Shown here piece by piece: positions 1-6,085 of a stretch of 7,270 nucleotides of DNA. The notes beneath the pieces were generated by a model. It did not search any database. It had not been told where the DNA came from and saw only the letters and a list, made by a program, of their open reading frames with translations. The translations under genes and the position numbers were made by a program. The stretch's first letter is position 1. Every line of letters begins with the position of its first letter. Origin of the DNA: Alphaproteobacteria bacterium (GTDB taxonomy: Bacteria > Pseudomonadota > Alphaproteobacteria > Micropepsales > Micropepsaceae); assembly GCA_019508105.1 (NCBI GenBank), contig JAEKMB010000293.1:1-7270 (forward strand), written 5' to 3'.

Positions 1-408
1 CACTTGCGCCAGCAAGGTGGTGGGAATCTGCGCGAAACCGACGCCGCGCTTGAGCACGCCCGCCGCGAAGCCGGTGAGATCGCCGATCACCCCGCCGCCG
101 AGGGCGATCACCAGGCCCTTGCGATCCACTTCCAGATCCAGCAACGCGCCGCACAACCGTTCCAGCCCGGCGAAGCTTTTGCTCACTTCGCCCGGCGCCA
201 TGATGATGGCCCGGCTTTCGATCCCGCTTTTGTTCAGGGCTTCGCTCAGGGCGGGCAGATGCAGCTTGGCGACATGGCTGTCGGTGACGATGGGCACCAG
301 GCCCTTGGCGAAAGGTTTCAGCAATTCCCCGGCGCGCGCCATCGCGCCGGCGCCGACATGGATGTCATAGGCACGCGTTCCCAGCCCGACGGTAATGGTC
401 TCGCTCAT
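1..408 (-). CDS. aroB: 3-dehydroquinate synthase, N-terminal part (cut by window edge)
   Basis: Second enzyme of the shikimate pathway: it converts DAHP to 3-dehydroquinate in the cytosol, using NAD and a divalent metal. The first 136 codons are present; the stop lies beyond position 1. Reading from the ATG at 408 gives a start MSETITVGLG, a Rossmann-like N-terminal domain with the VTDSHVAKLH stretch (about residues 41-50), and near the end the family signature: GGGVIGDLTGFAA followed by RG and QIPTTLLAQV. The lysine and histidine residues that bind the metal and substrate would lie in the missing part. The start codon overlaps the aroK stop as ATGA, so the two genes form one operon and are probably translationally coupled. 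No good ribosome binding site precedes the ATG, which instead sits in a hairpin (406-428). The identity is secure; only the C-terminal two thirds is unseen. Confidence 0.95.
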   Translation of the reverse strand, partial: MSETITVGLGTRAYDIHVGAGAMARAGELLKPFAKGLVPIVTDSHVAKLHLPALSEALNKSGIESRAIIMAPGEVSKSFAGLERLCGALLDLEVDRKGLVIALGGGVIGDLTGFAAGVLKRGVGFAQIPTTLLAQV

Positions 409-950
409 GGGCTTTCGCATAGCCCATGGGAGGTGAGGGCGGCAACGACCTTGTCCAGCAACACGGCATGGGGCTCGTCGCCCGATTCCAGCACCATGTC
501 GGCCAGGGCATAGGTAGCCGCTCGCTCCGCCAGCAGCTTTTCCAAGGTGCCGCGCATGTCGTCATTGGCCAGAAGGGGCCGCGTCTGGTCGGCTTCCTGG
601 CGCTTCCTGACCCGGCCCAGCAGGATCTCGATCGGCGCTTTCAGCCAGATGGTGAAGGCGCAAGCCTTCATGGCGGCGCGGGTGGTCTGGTCCATAAAGG
701 CGCCGCCGCCGGTGGCCAGCACCAGCGGCCCCGCCCGGAGCAGGCGGGCGATGACGCTGCGCTCCAGGCGGCGGAATTCCGGCTCGCCATATTTGGCGAA
801 AATCTCCGCTACCGTCATGTCGGCGGCGGCCTCGATTTCATGATCGGCGTCGGCGAAGGGCACCTCCAGCCGCGTGGCCAGCCGTTTGCCGATGGAGGTC
901 TTGCCCGCCCCCATCATGCCCACCAGCGCCACGGTCTTGCTCAGTGTCAT
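405..950 (-). CDS. aroK: Shikimate kinase
   Basis: Cytosolic shikimate kinase, phosphorylating shikimate at the 3-hydroxyl with ATP in the aromatic amino acid pathway. The 181-residue length fits the family. Visible motifs: Walker A GMMGAGKT (residues 11-18), the shikimate-binding Asp in DADHE (D34/D36), FRRLE with R60, the GGGA loop (81-84), the lid Arg in RPLL (R124), and the adenine-side R143 and Y147 in ERAATYALAD. All expected key residues are present, so it should be active. The start at 950 is preceded by GGGGA (959-955) four bases upstream, a modest ribosome binding site. It is the first gene of a minus-strand unit with aroB and is divergent from xerD. The last bases of the gene contribute one arm of the hairpin at the aroB start. 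The symbol aroK rather than aroL is chosen from the aroB linkage. Confidence 0.96.
   Translation of the reverse strand: MTLSKTVALVGMMGAGKTSIGKRLATRLEVPFADADHEIEAAADMTVAEIFAKYGEPEFRRLERSVIARLLRAGPLVLATGGGAFMDQTTRAAMKACAFTIWLKAPIEILLGRVRKRQEADQTRPLLANDDMRGTLEKLLAERAATYALADMVLESGDEPHAVLLDKVVAALTSHGLCESP
406..428 (-). promoter_or_regulatory. Hairpin enclosing the aroB start codon
   Basis: A perfect 8-bp inverted repeat (CATGGGCT at 406-413, AGCCCATG at 421-428) with a 7-base loop. In the aroK-aroB mRNA the aroB AUG (408-406) would be paired in the stem. The aroK reading frame runs through the whole structure and stops at 407-405, so a ribosome finishing aroK would open it. This fits translational coupling. 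Seen: the repeat and the overlap. Inferred: the regulatory effect. Confidence 0.5.
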
Positions 951-962
951 GCCATCCCCGAT

Positions 963-982
963 ACACCAAAGGTGTTTTTTTT
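963..982 (+). terminator. Small terminator-like hairpin with T-run, in the aroK leader
   Basis: ACACC (963-967), loop AAA, GGTGT (971-975), then a run of eight T residues (975-982) on the plus strand. The form is that of a very small intrinsic terminator for plus-strand transcription, which would arise antisense to aroK and head toward xerD. The five-pair stem is short for a real terminator. On the minus strand it is an A-run followed by a hairpin in the aroK 5' leader, so it could equally affect aroK mRNA folding, or nothing. Confidence 0.2.
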
Positions 983-988
983 AGTAGT

Positions 989-1031
989 GCGCGGCTTTTA
1001 CCGCTCGCTTCGCTCGCTCACAAAGCCGCGC
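989..1031. repeat. Perfect 10-bp inverted repeat between aroK and xerD
   Basis: GCGCGGCTTT (989-998) and AAAGCCGCGC (1022-1031) are perfect reverse complements, separated by 23 bases made largely of CGCT/CGCTT repeats. The repeat spans most of the divergent spacer and overlaps the proposed aroK promoter elements. It could be an operator, a leader hairpin for xerD, or a dispersed palindromic unit. It is not followed by a T-run in either direction, so an intrinsic terminator is unlikely. Confidence 0.45.
995..1023 (-). promoter_or_regulatory. Candidate sigma70-type promoter for aroK-aroB
   Basis: Minus-strand TTGTGA (1023-1018) and TAAAAG (1000-995) are separated by exactly 17 bases. Each matches the housekeeping consensus at four of six positions. 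Transcription would begin near 988 and give a leader of about 38 bases before the aroK ATG at 950. The outer inverted repeat arms coincide with both elements. Matches of this quality occur by chance, so the confidence is modest; the spacing and position are in its favour. Confidence 0.3.
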
Positions 1032-1053
1032 GGGGCATGCTAGATTCGTGTCC

Positions 1054-1980
1054 ATGACTCGCCGCGCCAATCCTGATTCCGCCCATCTGGTGGAAGCCTT
1101 TCTTGACATGATGAGCGCCGAGCGCGGCGCCGGCGCCAACACTCTGGCCGCCTATCGCCGCGACTTGCTGGATTTCGCTGGGCACGCCGATCCCGCGAAA
1201 GCCAGCCGTGATGAGGTGCGGGGCTTTCTTACCGGCCTGTCCAGTTCCGGCATGGCGGCTTCCACCCAGGCGCGCAAGCTGTCGGCGCTGCGCCAGTTCT
1301 ATGGCTTTCTTTATGGCGAAGGCATCCGGAGCGACGATCCCACCCAGACCATCGCCGCCCCCCAGGCGCGGCGGCCCTTGCCCAAGATTCTCTCCGGCCA
1401 TGACCTGGACGCGATGCTGGCGGCGGCGGCAGAGGACCGCACGCCCCAGGGGCTGCGCCTGACCTTGATCGTGGAGATGCTGTATGGCGGGGGCTTGCGC
1501 GTTTCGGAACTGGCCGGCCTGACCTTGGCGGCGGTGCGCGCCCGCGAGAACTTCATCCGCATCACCGGCAAGGGCAACAAGGAACGCCTGTCGCCCATGA
1601 GCCCGGCGGCACGCGACGCGTTGGACGCCTATCTGGCCGTGCGCGCCGTCTTTGTGCCGGCCCCCGACAAGAACAACCGCTATCTGTTCGCCTCGCGCGG
1701 CGAAACTGGCTTTCTCACCCGGCGGCGCTTTCACCAACTGCTCAAGGGACTGGCGCTCAAGGCCGGCGTCGATCCCGCCAAAGTCTCGCCGCATGTGCTG
1801 CGCCATGCCTTCGCCACCCATCTGGTGGAAGGCGGCGCGGACCTGCGCAGTGTGCAGACCTTGCTGGGCCATGCCGATATCGCCACCACCCAGATCTATA
1901 CCCATGTGGCGAGGGATCATCTGACCAAGGTGATCAGAAGCGCCCATCCCCTGGCCAAGAGCCTCAAAAAGGCGCGTTAA
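1054..1980 (+). CDS. xerD: Tyrosine recombinase XerD
   Basis: Site-specific tyrosine recombinase which, with XerC and under FtsK control, resolves chromosome dimers at dif. Numbering from the ATG at 1054 (308 aa), the N-terminal SAM-like DNA-binding domain covers about residues 8-90 (NTLAAYRRDL, RKLSALRQFYGFL) and the catalytic domain about 108-295. The full catalytic set is visible: R149 in GGGLRVSEL, K173 in TGKGNKER, H247 and R250 in SPHVLRHAFATH, H273 in LLGHADI, and nucleophile Y282 in TQIYTHV. A GTG at 1048 in the same frame would add two residues; neither start has a clear ribosome binding site. XerD rather than XerC is chosen from overall sequence character and from the accA and aroK neighbours, which I associate with alphaproteobacterial xerD. 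It is a core gene, not evidence of an integrated element. Confidence 0.9.
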   Translation: MTRRANPDSAHLVEAFLDMMSAERGAGANTLAAYRRDLLDFAGHADPAKASRDEVRGFLTGLSSSGMAASTQARKLSALRQFYGFLYGEGIRSDDPTQTIAAPQARRPLPKILSGHDLDAMLAAAAEDRTPQGLRLTLIVEMLYGGGLRVSELAGLTLAAVRARENFIRITGKGNKERLSPMSPAARDALDAYLAVRAVFVPAPDKNNRYLFASRGETGFLTRRRFHQLLKGLALKAGVDPAKVSPHVLRHAFATHLVEGGADLRSVQTLLGHADIATTQIYTHVARDHLTKVIRSAHPLAKSLKKAR

Positions 1981-2004
1981 CCTGTTGGAACGGCAGGGTT
2001 CTTT

Positions 2005-2028
2005 AGGCATTTCCTTTCCGGGATGCCT
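2005..2028 (+). other. Weak stem-loop between xerD and accA
   Basis: AGGCAT (2005-2010) and ATGCCT (2023-2028) form a perfect 6-bp inverted repeat around a 12-base pyrimidine-rich loop, 24 bases after the xerD stop. A short ATTTT follows at 2034-2038. It may mark the xerD transcript end or belong to the accA leader; the stem is too short to decide. No convincing promoter for accA was found in the 83-base spacer. Confidence 0.2.
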
Positions 2029-2063
2029 GTGTCATTTTCCCGCTCCATTGGGTGATTTGAGCC

Positions 2064-3014
2064 ATGCATTACCTGGAATTTGAACGTCCCATTGCCGAGC
2101 TGGAAGGAAAGATCGTCGAGCTGAGGAAGCTCGCCGAGGAAGACCCCAGCATGGACATTGACGGCGAGGTCGAGCGCCTGCAGAGCCGCGCCGGCACCCT
2201 GGTGGCCGACACCTATGCGCGGCTGACGCCCTGGCAGAAGGTGCAGGTGGCGCGTCATCCGGGGCGGCCGCATTTTTTGGATTACGCCCGCCGCATCCTG
2301 GAGGACTTCACGCCCCTGGCCGGCGACCGCAGCTTTGGCGAGGACCAGGCAGTGGTGGCGGGGCTGGCGCGTTTCCGCGGCCGTCCCATCGCCTTTATCG
2401 GCCAGGAAAAGGGCAACGACACCCAGAGCCGCATCAAGCACAATTTCGGCTCCGCCATGCCGGAAGGCTATCGCAAGGCGGTGCGCATCTTCGAAATGGC
2501 AGACCGCTTCGGCCTGCCGGTGCTTTCCTTCTGCGATACTTCCGGCGCCTATCCTGGCGTGTCGGCGGAAGAGCGCGGCCAGGCCGAAGCCATTGCCCGC
2601 TCGATTTCGGCGGGGCTTTCGGTCAAGACGCCGTTCATCGCCACCATCATCGGCGAAGGCATGTCGGGCGGCGCCATCGCCATCGCCGCGGCCTCCCGCG
2701 TCTATATGCTGGAACATGCGATCTACTCGGTGATCTCGCCGGAAGGCTGCGCCTCCATCCTGTGGCGCAGCGCCGACAAGGCGCAGGAAGCCGCCACGGC
2801 GCTCAAGATCACCGCCCAGGACCTGCTGGAGCTCAAGGTGATTGACGGGATTGTGCCGGAACCGGTGGGCGGGGCGCATCGTGCGCCGCTGGACTCCATC
2901 GACGCGGTGGCCGACCAGATCGCCGCCGGCCTGAAGGAGATGGAAGGCGTGTCGGGTGAGGAACTGCTGCGTCAGCGCCGCGCCAAGTTTTTGGGCATGG
3001 GGCGAGGGCTGTAA
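2064..3014 (+). CDS. accA: Acetyl-CoA carboxylase carboxyltransferase subunit alpha
   Basis: The alpha subunit pairs with AccD (beta) to move the carboxyl group from carboxybiotin on BCCP to acetyl-CoA, making malonyl-CoA for fatty acid synthesis in the cytosol. The 316 aa match the usual length of about 315-320. Residues about 8-45 form a charged helical N-terminus (ELEGKIVELRKLAEED). The carboxyltransferase crotonase-like core follows: GQEKGNDTQSRIKHNFG (113-129), PEGYRKAVRIFEMA (133-146), DTSGAYPGVSAEERGQ (158-173) and the oxyanion-type loop GEGMSGGAIAIA (197-208), then YSVISPEGCASILWR (221-235). The zinc ribbon belongs to AccD and is not expected here. The ATG at 2064 has GGTGA (2051-2055) eight bases upstream. 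It lies 83 bases after xerD on the same strand; whether they are co-transcribed is unclear. Confidence 0.97.
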   Translation: MHYLEFERPIAELEGKIVELRKLAEEDPSMDIDGEVERLQSRAGTLVADTYARLTPWQKVQVARHPGRPHFLDYARRILEDFTPLAGDRSFGEDQAVVAGLARFRGRPIAFIGQEKGNDTQSRIKHNFGSAMPEGYRKAVRIFEMADRFGLPVLSFCDTSGAYPGVSAEERGQAEAIARSISAGLSVKTPFIATIIGEGMSGGAIAIAAASRVYMLEHAIYSVISPEGCASILWRSADKAQEAATALKITAQDLLELKVIDGIVPEPVGGAHRAPLDSIDAVADQIAAGLKEMEGVSGEELLRQRRAKFLGMGRGL

Positions 3015-3023
3015 GCCGCGGGA

Positions 3024-3074
3024 CTTTGACTTGGCCGTCGTTAGCGGCAGCGTGGTGCGACGACCAAATCAAAG
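3024..3074 (+). terminator. Long imperfect stem-loop after accA, possible 3' end
   Basis: CTTTGACTTGG (3024-3034) pairs with CCAAATCAAAG (3064-3074) with one mismatch in eleven. The stem continues, after a 3-base bulge (3035-3037), with TCGT (3038-3041) against ACGA (3060-3063). The loop is 18 bases. It begins nine bases after the accA stop, the usual place for a transcript end. No T-run follows, so it would have to work as a U-less terminator or as a 3' stabiliser against exonucleases. Confidence 0.35.
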
Positions 3075-3106
3075 CTCGAGCGCCTGAGCGTAAGGGAAGG
3101 GCAGGG

Positions 3107-3135
3107 ACGTCCGCTTTGCGCCAAAAGCGGTCATT
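3107..3135 (+). repeat. Dispersed palindromic intergenic repeat, copy 1
   Basis: The core is CCGCTTT (3111-3117), loop GCGCCA, AAAGCGG (3124-3130), a perfect 7-bp stem. Compared base by base with the minus strand at 6175-6147, 22 of 29 positions agree. The core resembles a short element ending in AAAGCGGACAT that I recall from intergenic DNA of many alphaproteobacteria; this is memory, not a search. Copies 1 and 2 flank the two exported-protein genes in opposite orientation. Confidence 0.5.
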
Positions 3136-3190
3136 CATCAGCGCTTAGGCGCGGCCTGGGCGTCAGGATGCTGCCAGCTGTCGGGGACTA

Positions 3191-3216
3191 TCCGGGTTTC
3201 ATTTCAGAAAGCCGGA
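3191..3216. repeat. Hairpin upstream of the 546-aa gene
   Basis: TCCGGGTTTC (3191-3200) pairs with GAAAGCCGGA (3207-3216) over ten positions with one G-G mismatch, around the loop ATTTCA. No T-run follows on either strand. It may be part of a dispersed intergenic element; its function is unknown. It lies about 165 bases before the next start codon, too far for a ribosome-binding effect. Confidence 0.35.
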
Positions 3217-3379
3217 CATGCCGCGCGCTGGCACCGCGCGATCCCGACAGACCATACGGCGTGGCGCCGCCGCCCTTCCGTGACGACGGGCCGGTCCTGA
3301 CTTCGTAGCCGATACCGGCCACGAAACTTTCCGCTTCAGTACGAGTTTTATTCTCTGAGCGGGCGGGGCAGGAGTTGTT

Positions 3380-5020
3380 ATGTGCCCGGTACGCCCTGCG
3401 ATCTTTGGATTGCTCGCTCTGCTTTCAAGTTACCCGGCGCTGGCGGCGCCGCCCTCCCCATGGCGCATCACCCAAACGGAATGGACGGAGGCCAACGAAA
3501 CAGGTTTCGGGGACTTTGTCCGTGGGATCGCGGAAAGCGGCTGCACCACTACCGCTGAATGCATGCGCAGCAGTGCCAATCCTTATCGAGCCAGCGATCC
3601 CCCCGGACTGGAATTCCACATGGATTGCGCGAAATGGGCTTACACGCTGCGCGCCTATTACGCCTGGAAGAACGGTCTTCCTTTTAGCTACGTTAATGCC
3701 ATAAGCGGCAACGGCTCCGACATCCGCTTCAGCAAACAAGGCAATCGCGTCCTGTCGCGGCGCGATCTGGTCGACCACGGCAGCGGCTTGCCCATTGCCG
3801 CGACCTTTTCCGATATCCGCGACAATGTCTATTCGGCGACGTACCGCATCGACGCCTCGCAATCGATCGGGCTGCAGCCCGACTTTTATTCGCCGAAGAT
3901 CCAGCCCGGGTCCATTCGCGCCGGCACGGTGCTCTATGATCTCAACGGCCATGTAGCAATCGTCTATGCCGTGGAAGCAGATGGCCGTGTCCGCTACATG
4001 GGCGCCGAGCCGGACACCACTGTGCTTCGCTCGGTCTATGGCCCGCAAATCGGCCAAAGCCAGATCGCCTTGGGCGGCGGCTTCAAGAATTTCCGCCCCC
4101 TGAAACTGGTGGGCGCAACCTTGCGCAATGGAAGCTATATTGGCGGGCGAATTGTCTTGGCAAGCGACAGCGAAATCGCGGATTTCTCGCTGGAGCAGTA
4201 TCGGGGCAGCTTGCCGGACGCTCAGGGCGATGGGCAAAACGCGATTTTCCGTTACCAGGACCGCACTGCCACCCTGTTCGAATATGTGCGCGGGACGATG
4301 TCCGGCGGCACCTACAGCTTCGATCCTGTCCGTGAACTAAAGCTGGGCCTTGAATCGCTTTGTCATGACTTGACGGAGCGTGGCCGGACGGTTGATGCCG
4401 CTATCCGGGCCGGTATCGACAAGAAGCCGGCGCCGGAAGTCCTGCCCGGCAATATCTATGCCTCCGAAGACAAAGAATGGGAGTCCTTCTCGTCGCCCTC
4501 TCGGGACGCGAATCTGAGGTCCAGATTCACCCAGCTCACTTTAGACCTGGCGAACCATATCATGCGCATGCAAGCGGAAGGGCGGGACTACCGGGACGTT
4601 TGGGCGCTGAAAGTCAAGTTGAATGAGGCCTATCGGGAGACAACCCTTGCCTGCCGGATCACCTACCAGAACAGTGCCGGCGCTCCGGTGTCCTTCGGCT
4701 TTGACGCAGCGGTCGACCGGCTGTTCGCGATGAGCTTCGATCCCTATCATTGCATTGAGCGCCGCTGGGGCGCCACCGATGCAGCCGAGCTGGCCACGTG
4801 CAAGGATGACGAGCGCAAGACCCGCTGGTATGTCGCTGAGCAAAGTCTGCGCAACCAACTCGAACGCAGCTATTCGGGACGCAGTCGCCTGACGCTGACC
4901 GACCTGGAAACGGAGGGACCGGGCAGAAGCAGCGGAAGCCCACTCGTCAATATCGCGGCGATGATCGACAAGATCGGGCGCGGACCGCTTCTCGCTAAGA
5001 TGGAACCGATCGGCTTCTGA
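3380..5020 (+). CDS. Exported CHAP/NlpC-P60-like protein with unknown C-terminal region (long paralogue)
   Basis: 546 aa; I cannot name the family. A Sec signal peptide (residues 1-22, cleavage after ALA) sends it to the periplasm or outside. Residues about 28-305 align throughout with the minus-strand protein at 5030-6028, more than half identical by eye. This part has a Cys at a helix start (C83 in MDCAKWAYTLRAYYAWKNG), a paired C55/C61, and a strand GTVLYDLNGHVAIVYAV with H191. Cys followed by Gly-His-Val is the layout of papain-like CHAP and NlpC/P60 amidases or peptidases. The spacing from His to the next motif fits CHAP, but the expected acidic residue 17 after the His is G208, with E210 and D212 nearby. 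Residues about 315-546 occur only in this copy: mostly helical, with C328, C425, C458 and C474 and the stretch SPSRDANLR (372-380). AGGAG (3370-3374) lies five bases before the ATG. Substrate unknown. Confidence 0.85.
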   Translation: MCPVRPAIFGLLALLSSYPALAAPPSPWRITQTEWTEANETGFGDFVRGIAESGCTTTAECMRSSANPYRASDPPGLEFHMDCAKWAYTLRAYYAWKNGLPFSYVNAISGNGSDIRFSKQGNRVLSRRDLVDHGSGLPIAATFSDIRDNVYSATYRIDASQSIGLQPDFYSPKIQPGSIRAGTVLYDLNGHVAIVYAVEADGRVRYMGAEPDTTVLRSVYGPQIGQSQIALGGGFKNFRPLKLVGATLRNGSYIGGRIVLASDSEIADFSLEQYRGSLPDAQGDGQNAIFRYQDRTATLFEYVRGTMSGGTYSFDPVRELKLGLESLCHDLTERGRTVDAAIRAGIDKKPAPEVLPGNIYASEDKEWESFSSPSRDANLRSRFTQLTLDLANHIMRMQAEGRDYRDVWALKVKLNEAYRETTLACRITYQNSAGAPVSFGFDAAVDRLFAMSFDPYHCIERRWGATDAAELATCKDDERKTRWYVAEQSLRNQLERSYSGRSRLTLTDLETEGPGRSSGSPLVNIAAMIDKIGRGPLLAKMEPIGF

Positions 5021-5045
5021 CGATAAGCTTTACTTGCCGGTTCCA
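5001..5045. terminator. Inverted repeat spanning both stop codons of the convergent pair
   Basis: TGGAACCG (5001-5008) and CGGTTCCA (5038-5045) are perfect 8-bp reverse complements with a 29-base spacer that contains both stops (5018-5020 and 5030-5032) and the nine-base intergenic gap. It could act as a shared bidirectional transcript end. The loop is long and no T-runs are present, so it is weak as an intrinsic terminator. The arms encode residues near both C-termini. Confidence 0.3.
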
Positions 5046-6028
5046 ACCAAGGTGCGAATCGTATTGGTCGGTGCCGGCGCAGACTTTGCGGTCAGCGACG
5101 CTTTTACATACTGGAAAAGATCGACCTCGGCATTGTCATAGCTGAACTTGGCCTTTGAACCGTCACCGTTACCGTTGCCCAAATGGCCGTAATACTGCTC
5201 CAGTGAGTAATCGGCGATTTCGTCATTGCGGGCCAGCACGACGCGCCCGCCGCGCAGGCTGCCATCGGCTTGGGGAACGGCTCCGACCAGCTTCATGGGC
5301 CGGAAGTTCTTGAAACCGCCACCCAGTTGCGTGGTGCCTGGCGGAATCTGCGGGCCGTAAACGCCCCGCGTCACGGACTCGTCCGGATGCGCATCAACAT
5401 ACAGAACGCGTCCGTCCTCGGTGACTTCATAGACAATGACGACGTGGCCATTGGTATCGTAGATCGCGGTGCCGGGACGGATGGAGCCTCGCTGCAGCTT
5501 GGGGGAATAGAAGTCCTGCAGAACCGGAGTTTCCGCTGCGGGATCCATCCGGTACGTGGCTGTCCAGACTTGCACCCGGATATTCTTGAGTTCGGCATTG
5601 GCGCCGATGCCTTTGCCTCTGTCTACCAGATCGCGGCGGGAGAGCGCATGGTTGGAAGTCTTGCTGAAGCGCAGGTCTTCGCCTTCGCCCGAGATCTTGC
5701 TCACATAGGAAAAAGGCAAGCCGTGCTTCGACGCGTAATAGGCCCGCAACATATAAACCCATTTTGCGCAGTCGGCATGGAATTCAAAGGAGGCAGGATC
5801 ACTGGCGCGATAGGGATTCCAGGGACCGCGCAGGCATTCCACGCTGGTCTTGCAACCGCTTTCGGCGATGGCCTTCAGGAAAAGGCCGAAACCCTTTTCA
5901 TCGGCGCCTGACCATTCGGTCTTGGCGATCTTCCAAGACGTTTCGGCCTGAGCCGGAACCAATGAAAAAGAGCACATTAAGGCGACCGCAGCCAACGCCG
6001 CGCGCGCACCACCCATCATCGAAGCCAT
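5030..6028 (-). CDS. Exported CHAP/NlpC-P60-like protein (short paralogue)
   Basis: 332 aa, a paralogue of the N-terminal 305 residues of the convergent gene at 3380-5020. The signal peptide is residues 1-28 (VPAQA before ET). The shared domain has paired C59/C65, the candidate nucleophile C87 in ADCAKWVYMLRAYYASKHG, H195 in NGHVVIVYEV, and VDAHPDESVT (211-220). D212 lies 17 and H214 19 residues after H195, where CHAP enzymes have their Glu/Asn, so this copy retains a plausible Cys-His-Asp set. Other shared blocks are SRRDLVD (130-136), DFYSPK (172-177), LGGGFKNFRP (235-244) and EIADYSLEQY (270-279). After VKASL (308-312) it ends in about 20 unrelated residues, without the long C-terminal region of its partner. 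The ATG at 6028 gives the best signal peptide; ATGs at 6019 and 6016 are possible. The ribosome binding site is weak (GGGA at 6042-6039). A candidate promoter is just upstream. Function and substrate unknown. Confidence 0.85.
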   Translation of the reverse strand: MASMMGGARAALAAVALMCSFSLVPAQAETSWKIAKTEWSGADEKGFGLFLKAIAESGCKTSVECLRGPWNPYRASDPASFEFHADCAKWVYMLRAYYASKHGLPFSYVSKISGEGEDLRFSKTSNHALSRRDLVDRGKGIGANAELKNIRVQVWTATYRMDPAAETPVLQDFYSPKLQRGSIRPGTAIYDTNGHVVIVYEVTEDGRVLYVDAHPDESVTRGVYGPQIPPGTTQLGGGFKNFRPMKLVGAVPQADGSLRGGRVVLARNDEIADYSLEQYYGHLGNGNGDGSKAKFSYDNAEVDLFQYVKASLTAKSAPAPTNTIRTLVGTGK

Positions 6029-6056
6029 TCGACAGCAATCCCAGAAACCTTTCAGG

Positions 6057-6085
6057 GTTATCCCCTAACCATATCGGGAACTCAA
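6057..6085 (-). promoter_or_regulatory. Candidate sigma70-type promoter of the 332-aa gene
   Basis: Minus-strand TTGAGT (6085-6080) and GATAAC (6062-6057) are separated by exactly 17 bases, each matching the consensus at four of six positions. The start of transcription would be near 6050, giving a leader of about 22 bases before the ATG at 6028. The -35 box overlaps the left arm of an 8-bp inverted repeat (6076-6083), so a repressor site is plausible. This is the most convincing promoter in the window, though unproven. Confidence 0.45.

Larger units (their letters stand above)
3015..3379. other. 365-base gene-free region between accA and the 546-aa gene
   Basis: No credible coding sequence is seen. 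The region holds three separate palindromic structures: a long imperfect stem-loop just after accA (3024-3074), a 29-base repeat with a 7-bp stem (3107-3135) and a further hairpin (3191-3216). The stretch 3217-3340 is GC-rich without clear features. A TATTCT at 3349-3354 could be a -10 box for the downstream gene, but no matching -35 was found. The ribosome binding site AGGAG (3370-3374) closes the region. Confidence 0.5.

Noticed and set aside
1054..1980. Tyrosine recombinase as a phage or integron integrase marking a mobile element
   Set aside because: Its length, motifs and place beside aroK and accA fit core xerD; no attachment repeats or phage genes are nearby.
1018..2879. Long minus-strand open frames antisense to xerD and accA (1018-2010 and 1977-2879)
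   Set aside because: They are frames opposite well-supported genes in GC-rich DNA, with Gly/His/Gln/Arg-rich composition and no recognisable motif.
2833..3138. Minus-strand 101-residue frame beginning MNDRFWRKADVP
   Set aside because: It starts inside the palindromic repeat and runs antisense into the accA end. Such peptides are typical false genes made by this kind of repeat, and there is no ribosome binding site or domain.
3425..4237. Minus-strand 270-residue frame antisense to the long paralogue
   Set aside because: It is a shadow of a gene with signal peptide, ribosome binding site and a paralogue; its own composition is not protein-like.
5270..5911. Plus-strand 213-residue frame antisense to the short paralogue
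   Set aside because: It is a mirror of the previous case: no motifs, while the opposite strand has conserved paralogue motifs.
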